A stretch of DNA of 64,000 nucleotides from Woeseiaceae bacterium (GTDB taxonomy: Bacteria > Pseudomonadota > Gammaproteobacteria > Steroidobacterales > Woeseiaceae): contig JAJFKU010000071.1 in NCBI GenBank assembly GCA_021773035.1, forward strand, positions 20,584 through 84,583, written 5' to 3'. Positions within the stretch are counted from its first letter, which is position 1; each line of letters begins with the position of its first letter. This document shows positions 50,991-61,241 of this stretch, in pieces. Made by a program: the position numbers and the translations under genes. Under the pieces are notes generated by a model. That model was given only the letters and a program-made list of their open reading frames with translations, was not told the DNA's origin and did no database searches.

Positions 50991-53678
50991 ATGAAAAGAA
51001 TGCTAATCAATGCAACTCAGGAAGAAGAGTTGCGCATGGCGATGGTCGACGGACAACTTCTGTACGACCTCAATATCGAAGCACCGGCTAGCGAACGCAA
51101 AAAAGCCAACATTTACAAAGGAAAAATTACGCGCATCGAGCCCAGTCTCGAAGCCGCGTTCGTCGATTACGGCGCCGACCGCCACGGCTTCCTGCCGCTC
51201 AAAGAGATTTCCAGCGAGTATTTTGTCAAGCAGGCGAAGGCCGGCGGCAAGATCAATATCAAAGACGTTCTCAAAGAAGGCCAGGACATTGTTGTCCAGG
51301 TGGACAAGGAAGAGCGCGGCAACAAAGGCGCAGCGTTAACGACCTTCGTGAGCCTCGCCGGACGCTTTATCGTCCTGAAGCCTAACAAGGACCGCTCCGG
51401 GGGCGTCTCACGTCGCATTACCGGCGAAGACCGCGATCTCGCGCGACAGGCGCTGAACGAGATCGAAATGCCGGAAAACATGAGTGTCATCCTGAGAACG
51501 GCTGGCATCGACCGCAGCGCGGAAGAACTCGCCTGGGACCTCGAAAACCTGATCACGGTCTGGACCGCCATTTTGAATGTCGTGCTGGAACGCCAATCAC
51601 CGTTTCTGATCTACCGCGAAAGCGATTCGGTTGTGCGGGCGCTGCGCGACTACCTGACGAATGATATCGGTGAGATATTGATCGACGACGAGGCAACCTA
51701 CAAGGACGCCTACGAGCACGTCGAACAAACGATGCCGCATAATCTTCGCAAACTGAAACACTACGTCGATCCGGTGCCGTTGTTTACTCGCTTTCAGATC
51801 GAGTCGCAGATCGAGTCGGCGTTCGCGCACAACGTCAACCTGCCGTCCGGCGGCAGCATCGTCATCGATCACACCGAGGCAATGGTCTCGATAGACATCA
51901 ACTCAGCCCGTGCGACCAAGGGCGGCGATATCGAAGCCACGGCGTACAACACCAACCTCGAAGCCGCCGACGAGATCGCGCGCCAGCTGCGTATTCGGGA
52001 TCTCGGTGGCCTCATCGTTATCGATTTCATCGACATGGGCCCGCAGAAGCACCAGCGGGAGGTCGAAAACCGACTGCGCGATGCTGTACGTCAGGATCGT
52101 GCACGCGTGCAGATTGGCAAGATCAGCCGTTTCGGTCTGCTGGAAATGTCGCGACAGCGATTGCGTCCATCCATCGGCGAATCGGCCTACAAGACCTGCC
52201 CGCGCTGCACCGGGTTCGGCACCATTCGCGGTACCGAGTCGTTAGCGCTTGCGATCCTGCGAATTATCGGCGAGGAAGCCCGTAAGGAACGCACGTCGAA
52301 AGTCATCGCGCAGCTGCCCGTCGAAGTTGCGACTTATCTTCTAAACGAAAAACGTGATTGGGTACAAAACCTCGAGGATCGAAATGAAACTCAGGTCGTG
52401 CTGGTCGCGAACCCGCATCTCGAAACGCCGCATTATGAAGTGCGCCGCGTTCGTGATGACCAGATGGATCTGCCGGAGAATGCCGGTGTGAGTTTCGCAC
52501 TGGCCAGCGCGCCGGTCGAACCGGAGTCTCCGCAGGCAATTCTGGAACGCAAAGGAGCGGAAACTGCTGCCGTCGGCACACTTAAGCCGTCGACCCCCGC
52601 ACCAAAACGTAAAGAGCCCGAAGGCGAGAGTCTCTGGGCAAAGATCGTTGCTTTCTTTAGTGGCGGCGAGGACGACAAGAAGAAATCGCAGCCACGCCGC
52701 GGCAGCGGCAAAAGCAACCGGGGCCGCCGTTCGCAACAGCAGTCGCGGCGCCGCAACGAACCTCGCCAGGGCGGCGAGAAGCGTGGTAATCAGCGCAAGA
52801 AACAGCAGAAGAAGAAGGCGCCTTCCAGAAATCAGAATCAGAAACAGGGAGCGAAGGATTCTGCGCAGAAACCGAAAGACGGGCAGCAGAAGCCGAAGCA
52901 GGATCAGGATAAGAGCGGCCAGTCGGACGAGGCAAACACCGAGCAGAAACGGACCCGCAGCCGTCGCAGCCGTGGCGGACGCCGCCGGCGCCGTGGTGGT
53001 GAAAAGGCAGCAGAGCAGACGACTGAGAATCAACAGCAGACCGACGCTCAAGCGGCGCAGGACCAGAAGCCTCAGCAGGCCAAGCCGCAAACGGAACAAG
53101 CCAAGACCGGACAGCCTGAGACTGCTGCGACGGCGAAAAACGAGCAGACTCAGGCCCGGAAGCCAAGGGCAACCAGACCTGATGCTGAGAAACCTGCCGC
53201 TGAGAAGTCTTCTAATGAGAAACCGGTCGCTGAGAGAGCAGCCACAGAGAAACCGGCTTCGAAAGAGCCTGCCGCAGAGAAACCAGCGCCTGAAAAGCGC
53301 GCCGCGGAGAAACCAGCCGCTGAACAAGCAGCCGGTGAAAAGCCAGCTGCGGAAAAACCTAAGGCAGCCAGAGCACCCCGCAAGCCGAAAGCCGATGGGC
53401 CGCCAAAGGTACGTACCGATGCCGAGCGCGCGAACGATACGGCGAAACTTGAGGACACTGCTTCACACAGGATTCCACCAGCGGCCCTGGCTGCTGAGAA
53501 AGCTGCAGCGGTAGCTGCGCCGAAACCGAAAGCCGTACCCAAATCGGAACCGCGGGTTGAGGCCAAAGCCGAAGCAACCGCGGCACCTAAGGCTGAGGTT
53601 AAGCCGCCCATGGCTGATAAGGTAGCACCGGCACCGAAACCCGCGGCGAAACTACTGCCGTGGGATAGCCAGGACTAG
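50991..53678 (+). CDS. rne: Ribonuclease E
   Basis: The 895-residue endonuclease has the complete N-terminal half: S1 domain (KKANIYKGKITRIEPSLEAA, VDYGADRHGFLPLKEIS), RNase-H-like and DNase-I-like parts with the catalytic aspartates in VSIDINSARATKGG and IDFIDMGPQKHQREVENRLR, and the Zn-link CPRCTGFG. The C-terminal 370 residues are disordered, basic and then Glu/Lys/Pro/Ala repeats (EKPAAE units), the usual degradosome scaffold with fast-evolving sequence. It initiates mRNA decay at the inner membrane. The 3' end overlaps the convergent phosphatase gene by four bases. Confidence 0.97.
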   Translation: MKRMLINATQEEELRMAMVDGQLLYDLNIEAPASERKKANIYKGKITRIEPSLEAAFVDYGADRHGFLPLKEISSEYFVKQAKAGGKINIKDVLKEGQDIVVQVDKEERGNKGAALTTFVSLAGRFIVLKPNKDRSGGVSRRITGEDRDLARQALNEIEMPENMSVILRTAGIDRSAEELAWDLENLITVWTAILNVVLERQSPFLIYRESDSVVRALRDYLTNDIGEILIDDEATYKDAYEHVEQTMPHNLRKLKHYVDPVPLFTRFQIESQIESAFAHNVNLPSGGSIVIDHTEAMVSIDINSARATKGGDIEATAYNTNLEAADEIARQLRIRDLGGLIVIDFIDMGPQKHQREVENRLRDAVRQDRARVQIGKISRFGLLEMSRQRLRPSIGESAYKTCPRCTGFGTIRGTESLALAILRIIGEEARKERTSKVIAQLPVEVATYLLNEKRDWVQNLEDRNETQVVLVANPHLETPHYEVRRVRDDQMDLPENAGVSFALASAPVEPESPQAILERKGAETAAVGTLKPSTPAPKRKEPEGESLWAKIVAFFSGGEDDKKKSQPRRGSGKSNRGRRSQQQSRRRNEPRQGGEKRGNQRKKQQKKKAPSRNQNQKQGAKDSAQKPKDGQQKPKQDQDKSGQSDEANTEQKRTRSRRSRGGRRRRRGGEKAAEQTTENQQQTDAQAAQDQKPQQAKPQTEQAKTGQPETAATAKNEQTQARKPRATRPDAEKPAAEKSSNEKPVAERAATEKPASKEPAAEKPAPEKRAAEKPAAEQAAGEKPAAEKPKAARAPRKPKADGPPKVRTDAERANDTAKLEDTASHRIPPAALAAEKAAAVAAPKPKAVPKSEPRVEAKAEATAAPKAEVKPPMADKVAPAPKPAAKLLPWDSQD

Positions 53679-54163
53679 CGACGTTTGGACGAGAGCGTCT
53701 CGAGCAAACCTCGGGACGCTTCTTCGACCAGATCCAACACCCGCTCAAAACCGGCAACCCCACCGTAGTACGGGTCTGGTACTTCCAACTCGTCAGTCGA
53801 CGCATAGCTCAGGAACAAACTGACCTTTGAGCGATGCTCATCCGGCGCCTTATCCAGCAGCCGCGACTGGTTGTCTTCGTCCATCGCGATGATGTAGTCG
53901 AAGCGCTCGAAGTCTTCGTCCTTGACACGGCGCGCAAAAATGTCTGCCAGAGAAATGCCACGGCGCTCCGCCGCGGCAACAGCCCTGTGGTCGGGTGGCT
54001 CGCCGACGTGGTATGCATGCGTACCAGCCGAGTCGATTTCGAACCAATCCGCGTTGCCTGCTTCGTTAACGTGATGCCGGAAGGCGCCTTCCGCGGTTGG
54101 GGATCGGCAGATATTGCCCATGCAGATGAATAAGACACTAGTTTTTTCTTTAATTTCAGTCAC
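53675..54163 (-). CDS. Low-molecular-weight protein-tyrosine phosphatase
   Basis: The 162-residue protein has the active-site loop FICMGNICRSPTAEG (C-x5-R) near the N-terminus and the general-acid aspartate in DPYYGG near residue 130. This is the LMW-PTP/arsenate-reductase-like fold. It acts in the cytoplasm on phosphotyrosine, often in exopolysaccharide control. No tyrosine kinase or capsule gene is nearby. The gene converges with rne, sharing four bases. Confidence 0.94.
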   Translation of the reverse strand: MTEIKEKTSVLFICMGNICRSPTAEGAFRHHVNEAGNADWFEIDSAGTHAYHVGEPPDHRAVAAAERRGISLADIFARRVKDEDFERFDYIIAMDEDNQSRLLDKAPDEHRSKVSLFLSYASTDELEVPDPYYGGVAGFERVLDLVEEASRGLLETLSSKRR

Positions 54164-54367
54164 TTATATCTATTTTACATGCCTTTTATTTACGCCACGA
54201 AGTATCGTTAGGTACCTGTTTTCATTGAGGTACAGTATGCGATAAGAGGCAGTATTCGATGCCTGTCAGGCACGCAATTCTACAGACTACCGCGAGTTTC
54301 GAAAGTGCGCGTGCTAACTCGAGCTTGCCAGGTTCGGTAAGCAGCCAGTCGTAACCCTCCCGACGGG

Positions 54368-54549
54368 ATGCGTTTCGTCACATATCCAATTCCGGATCGC
54401 GGGTTGCCGCAGGCATTTTGCTTCGCGCAACGCTCGAACCTCAGGAAGCCTTCCTGCACGTATCAAAGAAACGCGGAGTGGATGTTCCTGATACGGAAGA
54501 GCAGCGCGACTGGCTCTGCGATAACTATGTTGAGATTGTACGCAACTGA
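54368..54549 (+). pseudogene. Remnant of a dual-specificity (DSP-type) protein phosphatase
   Basis: The plus strand reads MRFVTYPIPDRGLP from 54368, the strand before the active site in this phosphatase family. In another frame it continues SRVAAGILLRATLEPQEAFL, then HVSKKRGVDVPDTEEQRDWL and ends at 54549, the family's C-terminal helices. The segment with the catalytic HCxxGxxR loop (about 30 residues) is missing and the frame is shifted, so an internal deletion is likely. The rest of the gap 54164-54754 holds no gene I can support. Confidence 0.6.
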
Positions 54550-54754
54550 TCGATCGTCATTTGACCGAAAATCAGATGATTTCTGAAGGAAATTTCGAAA
54601 TCTATTGAGCTTAAAAGATGCTCCTGCCCCATAAGATTGTTCGGCTGGTACAGTAAGCGCTTATTCTGATTGAGTATGCTGAGACTCAATGGGACAAAAT
54701 TCGTGGTACCCAATCGCCCGCCTAAAGCGCTCAGAAGTAGTGAATGGACTGGAC

Positions 54755-55702
54755 TCAGCGTCCCGCAGATTCAACAAACGTATCGACTTCCGCCCGAGTC
54801 GGTGGTGAACACCCAACACGCGAAACATTGATCGCCGCAGCGGCACACGCGAAATCCAATGCGTCACCCAACATGGCGGGGTCAACGTCTCGAAATGATT
54901 TACCGATCGTGCCACTTCGGCACAGTGAGGCCAGGAATGCCGCGTGGAAGGTATCTCCTGCGCCAACAGTGTCTTCCACCTTCGCGATCGGATAAGCGTT
55001 TTTTTCGATTACGCCACTCTCGGTATACAGCAAAGCACCACCCTGCCCCTCTGTCAGCACCAGCATTCCGGAACCCATTTCATCGAACAACATCTCGGCA
55101 CTTCTCCGCGCGTCATCGTGCAATCGCAGTGCTGCGAGGTCCTCGTCACTTGCTTTTACAATATCCGCTTGGGACAGCAGTGACCTCACTCCATCCAGGT
55201 ACGCCTCCTCATCAACGCTGGCTCGTAAGCGGATGTTGATATCGACGCTGACGACAACACTGCGCGCATGCATCAGGTCGAAAAGCTTGCGTATCTTGGG
55301 CAGCTGACTTGGCGTGATCGCCAGCGAGCCCGTATGAAAAACGCGCAGGTCATCCGGCAAACTCGCTTCAATCTCTTCGAATGAGGCGTCTTTGTCCGCG
55401 ATACCCTCGCGATAAAGCCGGTAAGTTGGCAGACCGTCTTTATCAATCGTTACGAGCGCCAGGGATGTTGGCCACAGGGACCGTCGCGAGTCCGGCACAA
55501 CCACGCCCTCCTTGAGCAGAGAGACTCGCAGCTGCTCGCCAAACGTATCGTCTGAAAATGGCGAAAGATAACTAACCTCGACACCTTGCCGGGCAAGGCC
55601 AATGGCGACGTTGTACGGCGAGCCTCCCGGATGCGGCCGGTAAGCGCCGTCGTCGCCGACAATGAAGTCGATCAATGCTTCGCCGAGGACAGCGATAGTC
55701 AC
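54755..55702 (-). CDS. Fructokinase (PfkB family)
   Basis: The 315-residue kinase has the PfkB motifs GGSPYNVAIGLARQGVEVSY near the start and DTVGAGDTFHAAFLASL near the end, with Asp in the catalytic position. As last gene of the sucrose operon it should phosphorylate the free fructose released by sucrose phosphorylase. Its GTG start overlaps the symporter stop by four bases. It is cytoplasmic. Expression is presumably under the divergent LacI regulator. Confidence 0.92.
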   Translation of the reverse strand: MTIAVLGEALIDFIVGDDGAYRPHPGGSPYNVAIGLARQGVEVSYLSPFSDDTFGEQLRVSLLKEGVVVPDSRRSLWPTSLALVTIDKDGLPTYRLYREGIADKDASFEEIEASLPDDLRVFHTGSLAITPSQLPKIRKLFDLMHARSVVVSVDINIRLRASVDEEAYLDGVRSLLSQADIVKASDEDLAALRLHDDARRSAEMLFDEMGSGMLVLTEGQGGALLYTESGVIEKNAYPIAKVEDTVGAGDTFHAAFLASLCRSGTIGKSFRDVDPAMLGDALDFACAAAAINVSRVGCSPPTRAEVDTFVESAGR

Positions 55703-57075
55703 TGCGCTCGCCGCTCAACGAGCTCAGCTTCAACCCGGTTCAGGGTACTGCGGTCGATCCGATAGAAAAACATCAGTAGGCCGCCTGCCAGGAAAAACAT
55801 CGCGGGCAGTAAATTGAACATCAGGCGAATTCCGGTGATCGCCGACTCGCTCTGAGCTTCGTTCGCTACGAATCCGAACCAGGCCAACATGAAACCCGGT
55901 AGAGCACCGCCGACCGCCGATCCGAACTTGAGCGAAAACATCGACGCCGATACGGTCAGGCCCGCAGTATTTTTGCCGGTGCGCCATTCACCATATTCTG
56001 CGCAATCTGTATACATTGAAAACAATAGTGTAATGATGACGCCAAAGGTCAGGATGCCCAGACTGTGCACAATGACTATCAACGCATACTGTTCGGCCGG
56101 TATAACAAAGCAGATCGCAAGCAACACCGCATGCAGTACGTTCATTCCGATCACGAGATGATGTTTTTCAAGCTTCGACGCGAGCCACGGCGTTATCAGC
56201 GCGCCCATCAGTTGCCCTAGCAGGCCGCAGGACGTGAGAAATGCAGTTCGATCGAAGATCAGGAAAATCCGAGAACCATCGTCCAGCATGTAGTACTTGA
56301 GGTAGTAGACGATTGATGCGAATCGCGCGACTAACCCGACAACGACCAGAATTCCGCAAATAACCAGGATTCTCCACGACCAGTTTTTTAACAAGGCGGA
56401 AAGGTCGTCTCGAACACTTGAGTTATGTTGTTTGGGTTGAACACGCTCGCGTGTCGTGGCAAACGTGATCCAGAATATCAGCACAGAAAGAATCGCAAAA
56501 AGTATGATCGTCAAGCGAAAACCCAGAACTTCGTCATCGCCACCGAACCAGCGCACCAGTGGCGTCGCAAACGCGCCGACGCACAAGGTTCCGAGCGATG
56601 CGAATACAAAACGAAATTGCGTCGCCTTGGTGCGTTCCTCCGCAACCGGCGAGATGACAGCTAAAAGCGCAGAGTAAGGCACGTTAATCGCTGTATAGGC
56701 CAGCATTACAAGGGTGTATGTAACGTAGGCATAAATCAATTTTCCGGTATCGGAAAACTGCGGCCCAAGAAACAGCAGGTAGCCAAGCAGCGCGTAAGGA
56801 ATGGCAACCCACAACAAGTACGGTCGATACTTGCCCCACCTCGAGGTCGTGCGGTCTGCGATCAACCCCATTGCAGGATCGCTAATCGCGTCGACGACTT
56901 TTGTGACCAGAAGCATCGTCGCGGCAGCGGCCGGTGAAATTCCGAAAACATCGGTGTAGTAGTACAGCAGGAACAGACCGAAAAAACCCATGTAGAAATT
57001 CGACGCCATATCGCCGAGGCCGTAACCGACCTTTTCGCCGAACGACAGCGGCGCCGTAGCAGACTTTTGGTTCAT
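55699..57075 (-). CDS. GPH-family sugar:cation symporter (sucrose uptake)
   Basis: The 458-residue protein has 12 hydrophobic segments and the GPH signatures: FGEKVGYGLGDMASNFYMGF at the start, DAISDPAMGLIADRTTSRWG in the first loop and CAEYGEWRTGKNTAGLTVSA in the second half. This family (MelB/XylP-like) carries disaccharides with cations. Genes on either side (sucrose phosphorylase and fructokinase) overlap it by four bases, which points to sucrose as substrate. It acts in the inner membrane. Confidence 0.93.
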   Translation of the reverse strand: MNQKSATAPLSFGEKVGYGLGDMASNFYMGFFGLFLLYYYTDVFGISPAAAATMLLVTKVVDAISDPAMGLIADRTTSRWGKYRPYLLWVAIPYALLGYLLFLGPQFSDTGKLIYAYVTYTLVMLAYTAINVPYSALLAVISPVAEERTKATQFRFVFASLGTLCVGAFATPLVRWFGGDDEVLGFRLTIILFAILSVLIFWITFATTRERVQPKQHNSSVRDDLSALLKNWSWRILVICGILVVVGLVARFASIVYYLKYYMLDDGSRIFLIFDRTAFLTSCGLLGQLMGALITPWLASKLEKHHLVIGMNVLHAVLLAICFVIPAEQYALIVIVHSLGILTFGVIITLLFSMYTDCAEYGEWRTGKNTAGLTVSASMFSLKFGSAVGGALPGFMLAWFGFVANEAQSESAITGIRLMFNLLPAMFFLAGGLLMFFYRIDRSTLNRVEAELVERRAQ

Positions 57076-58592
57076 CCTTTTCGCTCCATTTCGCTGCCTG
57101 TCTCGGTCGCGGCTTCTTTCAAGAGGTTCTTGTCGATAACGTAGCGGCGGGCCCCATCCGAGGTTGAAACATCGATAGTAGCGCGCCTGTCCGCAAGCTC
57201 GACACGCAATTCTGCATATGAATCGTCGCTATCCCACCTTAGTACGAGCTGATCGCTCGGACTCGCTGGTATCGAAAACGTCCCGCCAAACACAGGTTCC
57301 TCGTTCCTCAGGCGTATCAGTTGCATAAGTTGCACAACGACAGGACGATTCAGGGCCGTGCGAACTTCGTCCGGCGTAAAGTAATGCCGGTTGATGTCGC
57401 GGCCTACTCCGGTTTGTTCTACGAGATCGACATCGTTCGTGCCGGCCAACAACCCGACGTAGTAGAGTTGCGGTGTTCCCGGAGCAAAAAACTGAATCGC
57501 TCGCGCGACTAAATAGTCACAGTCATTTCGGCCAAGTGCATCGTAGTAAGTACTGTTAACCTGGTAGATGTCGAGGTTCGACGCGGCGTGGCCACTTGCC
57601 CTGCGGCTACTACCGCCCGCATTTGCATGAATGGTTTCGACCAGCTTATCTATTTCATTGTCAGCCAGAAGCCCTTCGAGATCGCCCTCCCGTGCCACAT
57701 CCATTATTCCGATGCCATCGTGGGTATCAAGGACGGTTACACAGTTTCGCGGGGCGATCTCCAACCATTTCTTGATGGCGTCCGCGTCGTTATTGTATAG
57801 CGTGTGCAGCACCAAAGGCGGAAGCGCAAAATCGTAGACACGGCCCACCTGTGAAGCAATCGCTTTTTGCGTCTGATAGAAGGAATGTATTTCAACCAGC
57901 GCCTCCATGCCGAGCGCGTGCGCTTTTTCTGACAATGACCTGATGAATTCGAATGTTTCGGGCAACATGAAACACGGCGTTCCCCGGCGTTTAATCGCAT
58001 AACCGGCCGCGTCCAGGCGAATTTCACGAATGCCGGCCTCCGCGAATCTTTCCAGGATCGACGTGAGGTAAGTTTGACCAACAGAGCCCTCTACGTTGAT
58101 ATCCAGCTGCCTTGCACTAAACGTCGTCCAGAAATTGAACTCGCTGCCGTCATCGAGCTGAATCGGAGTAAATGGTGCTCCCGGGCGGGGGCGATAGATT
58201 CGCCCAACCTCTGCCGATGACTCTAAATCGCTGGCAGGGAATATGTCCGTCATGCGCAAGAACAAATCCCAATATCGCGACTCCACTCCGTGTCTTTGAA
58301 CGTCGGCAAATTGAAGTGACTCGGACGACACGTGATTGACTATAAGGTCCGCCATAACCGAGTAATCCTGGGCGAGATCAGCGACATCGTTCCAGTCCCC
58401 GAGCCGAGGATCAACACAGGTGTGATCTCTGGGATCAAATCCCGCATCCGCACCATCTATTGGATCAAAAAAAGGCAGGATGTGAACGCCTGAGAACAGA
58501 CCGTGAAGCTCATTGTCGAGTAGCGACCTGAGGCTGGCCAAATCACCGGCTAGACGGTCAGCGTAAGTGATAAGTTGAACGGCATTACGCAC
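57072..58592 (-). CDS. Sucrose phosphorylase (GH13)
   Basis: The 506-residue enzyme splits sucrose with phosphate into glucose-1-phosphate and fructose. GH13 regions are visible: MADLIVNHVSSES, IREIRLDAAGYAIKRRG (nucleophile Asp in the RLDA motif), ALVEIHSFYQ (acid/base Glu) and VLDTHDGIGIMDV (His-Asp). Length matches known bacterial sucrose phosphorylases (about 490-510). It sits between the TonB receptor and the symporter; a stable hairpin separates it from the receptor gene. Close relatives use glucosylglycerate or sucrose-6-phosphate, but the fructokinase supports sucrose. Confidence 0.93.
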   Translation of the reverse strand: MRNAVQLITYADRLAGDLASLRSLLDNELHGLFSGVHILPFFDPIDGADAGFDPRDHTCVDPRLGDWNDVADLAQDYSVMADLIVNHVSSESLQFADVQRHGVESRYWDLFLRMTDIFPASDLESSAEVGRIYRPRPGAPFTPIQLDDGSEFNFWTTFSARQLDINVEGSVGQTYLTSILERFAEAGIREIRLDAAGYAIKRRGTPCFMLPETFEFIRSLSEKAHALGMEALVEIHSFYQTQKAIASQVGRVYDFALPPLVLHTLYNNDADAIKKWLEIAPRNCVTVLDTHDGIGIMDVAREGDLEGLLADNEIDKLVETIHANAGGSSRRASGHAASNLDIYQVNSTYYDALGRNDCDYLVARAIQFFAPGTPQLYYVGLLAGTNDVDLVEQTGVGRDINRHYFTPDEVRTALNRPVVVQLMQLIRLRNEEPVFGGTFSIPASPSDQLVLRWDSDDSYAELRVELADRRATIDVSTSDGARRYVIDKNLLKEAATETGSEMERKG

Positions 58593-58621
58593 GACGTACC
58601 CTCTGGTGGCGTGACAGTTTA

Positions 58622-58647
58622 GCGCAGGGACAATCTCGTCCCTGCGC
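58622..58647 (-). terminator. Hairpin between receptor and sucrose phosphorylase genes
   Basis: GCGCAGGGAC (58622-58631) and GTCCCTGCGC (58638-58647) form a perfect 10-bp stem with a 6-base loop, 33 bases after the receptor stop. No T-run follows, so it is better read as an mRNA-stabilising or partial stop element. It would allow much more receptor than enzyme to be made from one operon. Confidence 0.6.
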
Positions 58648-58679
58648 CGACTGCATATTGGCGTTCTCTAGGAGTGAGA

Positions 58680-61241
58680 CTAGAAGTTGTACGTGACGCC
58701 GATCGAGGTTGATGTACCGCTAAGCGCGCGAGCCCGGACAATGTCTCCGATATTCCCTGAACCTTCCTCGGACTCGGTAATCACGAACTCATCGGTAAGG
58801 TTATTAACGTTCAGATTCAATGACAAATCGTCTGTGATATACCAAACACCGTATAGGTGAATCAGGTTGTAAACGTCTTGCTTCAGGCTGTTGTTGTCTT
58901 GCACGAAGTAGTCGGTCGAGCCCTGTAGTGTCGCGCCGACGGAGAAGTTATCCATACTGAAATCAGGATTAATTGTCCAGATAAAGTCCGCTTGCCGACG
59001 TGGCGTGTTGCCGACCACACCTGGATTGGTCAGGTCACTGGAAATTTCCGCATCACTCCACGTCGCGTTACCGCTAACGCTAAAGTTGTCAGTGATTGAC
59101 CAGTCACCTTCGAACTCAATTCCATTGGCCTCGTATTCGCGAACGAATGTCAGACCACTCGTGATCTCTGAATTTGTTTCCTCGACTTGTGTGTTGAAGT
59201 ATGTCGCAAACAAAGACCAGTCACTGCCGAGGTATTTGTATCCAATTTCAAGTTGCGTGACTTCGTCATAACCGTCAGTAGTGCTGGTTAGGGAGCCGTC
59301 AGAATTCAATGAACCAGCCACCTGAGTCAGGCGGTCGCCGATAGCGCGACCACCATCACTGTAACGAGCAAAAACCGATGAATCATCGTTGAGTATGAAC
59401 GCGCCACCAAGGGAAAACGCGGTGTTATCGGCATCATAGTTGACGTTAGTTACAGCGGCATTGTTCTCGTTCAGACTTCGGACACCGCCGCTGATAAACC
59501 CCGCCGATGTTGCGCCAGAGTTTTCAAGCAGTGCATCGCTATCCAGACGCGTAATGACACCGCCGACAACGGCGAACTGTCCAATCATACCATCGCCATT
59601 CAGATCAGTTGAGACGTTTCCGCCGCAGCAGCCATCAAGACGACGTCCGCGAGCCTCGACTGAATCGCGACGCACACTGGCATCAATCGTCAGACGGTCG
59701 CCGATATCGAAACCGACGTTCAGATACGGAGCGAAAGTGGTGTACTCAAGGTCCCAGTCCCAAGCGAGGAAGCTCTGGGTCAATGCTCCGTTGTTGGCGA
59801 GAACGACGTCAACAGGTGCACCGTTCTCATCGATACCCGCTCCGATCGCTACGTAGTTGATGTTCTGCGAGTTCGTTCCGCTGAGTGTCTGCATGCGTGT
59901 GTGCCAGCTATTCCAGGAAATATCGATGTTCTGCTTGGAGTAGTAAACGCCACCCGTTACCGAAACGTTACTCAATTGTTTCGTAATCTTAAAATCGTTT
60001 ACCAGCAAACCGACATCGTCGAAAGTCGTGTCGAATGTAAGGTTTGTATACGCGAGTTGATTCGGGTCAGCTGCTTGACCATTGATTGTTGCAGCAACAC
60101 CACTAGAGCAATCCAGGCTTACACCGCCAACGCTCGCATCAGCACATAGCGCAGCGCCCTTATTGGCGATGGTGTCAGTGCCACCGGCAAATCCGTCGGT
60201 AAAGGGGGAAATGAATCCGCCGGTGACACTGGACGTGCGAAACTTGTTATTGATCGTCAACGTATCGTCGATGTCCTTATCGAACTCAAAGCCGAACGCG
60301 GTGACTTTGGACTCAATGCCATCGGAGGCAGCTCGGTCAACAGGGTTGCCGAACTGATCGAAGCTCGTGAGATTGTTGGTTGGCTGCGAGTGCGTTGTTT
60401 GCGAACTTGCGTCGTAGCCATCAACGGGGCCAAAACTACCGCTACCGGTGACGCGAATGGGAGACGGCAAGTAGGTCGTAACTTTGTCGTCGAGCAACTT
60501 CGCGTAAAAGCGCAGGAAGCCGTCGTCAAAATCTTTGGTGATGTTGAATTTGATCTGCCCACCACTATCACCATTGAACCCGGTGTCTCTAACGCCTTCA
60601 CCGTCGCGGAAGAAACCGCCGATGTGGTAACTGAGATCGTCAGCAATTATTCCACCGTATTGGAAGTCTGTGCGGAACTCATCGTAGTCCGCGCCAAAGC
60701 TCAGGCCGATACTGCCTTCGTCATTGCCACCCGTTCTGCTGATTATGTTGATAATGCCGCCGGGAGAGTTACTTGCGAAAGTTGAAGCCGAACCACCGCG
60801 AATGGACTCAATGCGGTCTACTGAGGAATCAAAACGCACAAAATTGTCTGTATTGGCAAAGTTGATGTCGCCGAACTCCAGTACCGGCAGGCCGTCTTCC
60901 TGAATTTGCATGTATTTGGAGCCGCCCGTTGCCAGCGGAATGCCGCGTATCGTCAGGTTGGCGTTACCGCCGCCGCCCGATGACTCGGCGCGTATGCCCG
61001 GCAGACTTCGGAAAACTTCTGCTACAGACCGTGGCGCGAGCTTACCGACGTCTTCATTCGGCACCGCGCTGACAGAAACACTTGCTTCCAACTTCGTTGC
61101 ACCGCCTCGTGGCACACCGGTGACGAATATTTCCTCCATGACTTCCTCTTCCTGGGCAACTGCCGGACCAGAAAGGCAAGTGATGGCGCTCGCGATAATA
61201 AGAAATCCGCCTGCGGATCGTTTTGAATTTGTGGTTTTCAT
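58680..61241 (-). CDS. TonB-dependent receptor of the sucrose locus
   Basis: The 853-residue protein has a signal peptide (cleavage near AVAQ), a TonB-box region (EEIFVTGVPRGG), the plug (SLPGIRAESSGGGGNANLTI; RIESIRGGSASTFASNSPGG) and a barrel ending GVTYNF. It should import sucrose or a sucrose-containing oligosaccharide across the outer membrane. GGGGGG lies upstream of the ATG. Two identical-core LacI-type operators are 74-113 bases upstream. The closest homologues by style are the SuxA-type receptors of sugar scavengers; that is inference. Confidence 0.93.
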   Translation of the reverse strand: MKTTNSKRSAGGFLIIASAITCLSGPAVAQEEEVMEEIFVTGVPRGGATKLEASVSVSAVPNEDVGKLAPRSVAEVFRSLPGIRAESSGGGGNANLTIRGIPLATGGSKYMQIQEDGLPVLEFGDINFANTDNFVRFDSSVDRIESIRGGSASTFASNSPGGIINIISRTGGNDEGSIGLSFGADYDEFRTDFQYGGIIADDLSYHIGGFFRDGEGVRDTGFNGDSGGQIKFNITKDFDDGFLRFYAKLLDDKVTTYLPSPIRVTGSGSFGPVDGYDASSQTTHSQPTNNLTSFDQFGNPVDRAASDGIESKVTAFGFEFDKDIDDTLTINNKFRTSSVTGGFISPFTDGFAGGTDTIANKGAALCADASVGGVSLDCSSGVAATINGQAADPNQLAYTNLTFDTTFDDVGLLVNDFKITKQLSNVSVTGGVYYSKQNIDISWNSWHTRMQTLSGTNSQNINYVAIGAGIDENGAPVDVVLANNGALTQSFLAWDWDLEYTTFAPYLNVGFDIGDRLTIDASVRRDSVEARGRRLDGCCGGNVSTDLNGDGMIGQFAVVGGVITRLDSDALLENSGATSAGFISGGVRSLNENNAAVTNVNYDADNTAFSLGGAFILNDDSSVFARYSDGGRAIGDRLTQVAGSLNSDGSLTSTTDGYDEVTQLEIGYKYLGSDWSLFATYFNTQVEETNSEITSGLTFVREYEANGIEFEGDWSITDNFSVSGNATWSDAEISSDLTNPGVVGNTPRRQADFIWTINPDFSMDNFSVGATLQGSTDYFVQDNNSLKQDVYNLIHLYGVWYITDDLSLNLNVNNLTDEFVITESEEGSGNIGDIVRARALSGTSTSIGVTYNF

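Noticed and set aside
52341..53327. Long arginine/leucine-rich open frame opposite the rne C-terminus
   Set aside because: Its low-complexity composition is the complement of the Glu/Lys/Gln-rich RNase E tail; not a gene.
54654..54663. Palindrome TAAGCGCTTA resembling a LacI-type operator
   Set aside because: It lies downstream of the fructokinase gene, away from any promoter, and differs from the two operators found at 61315-61354.
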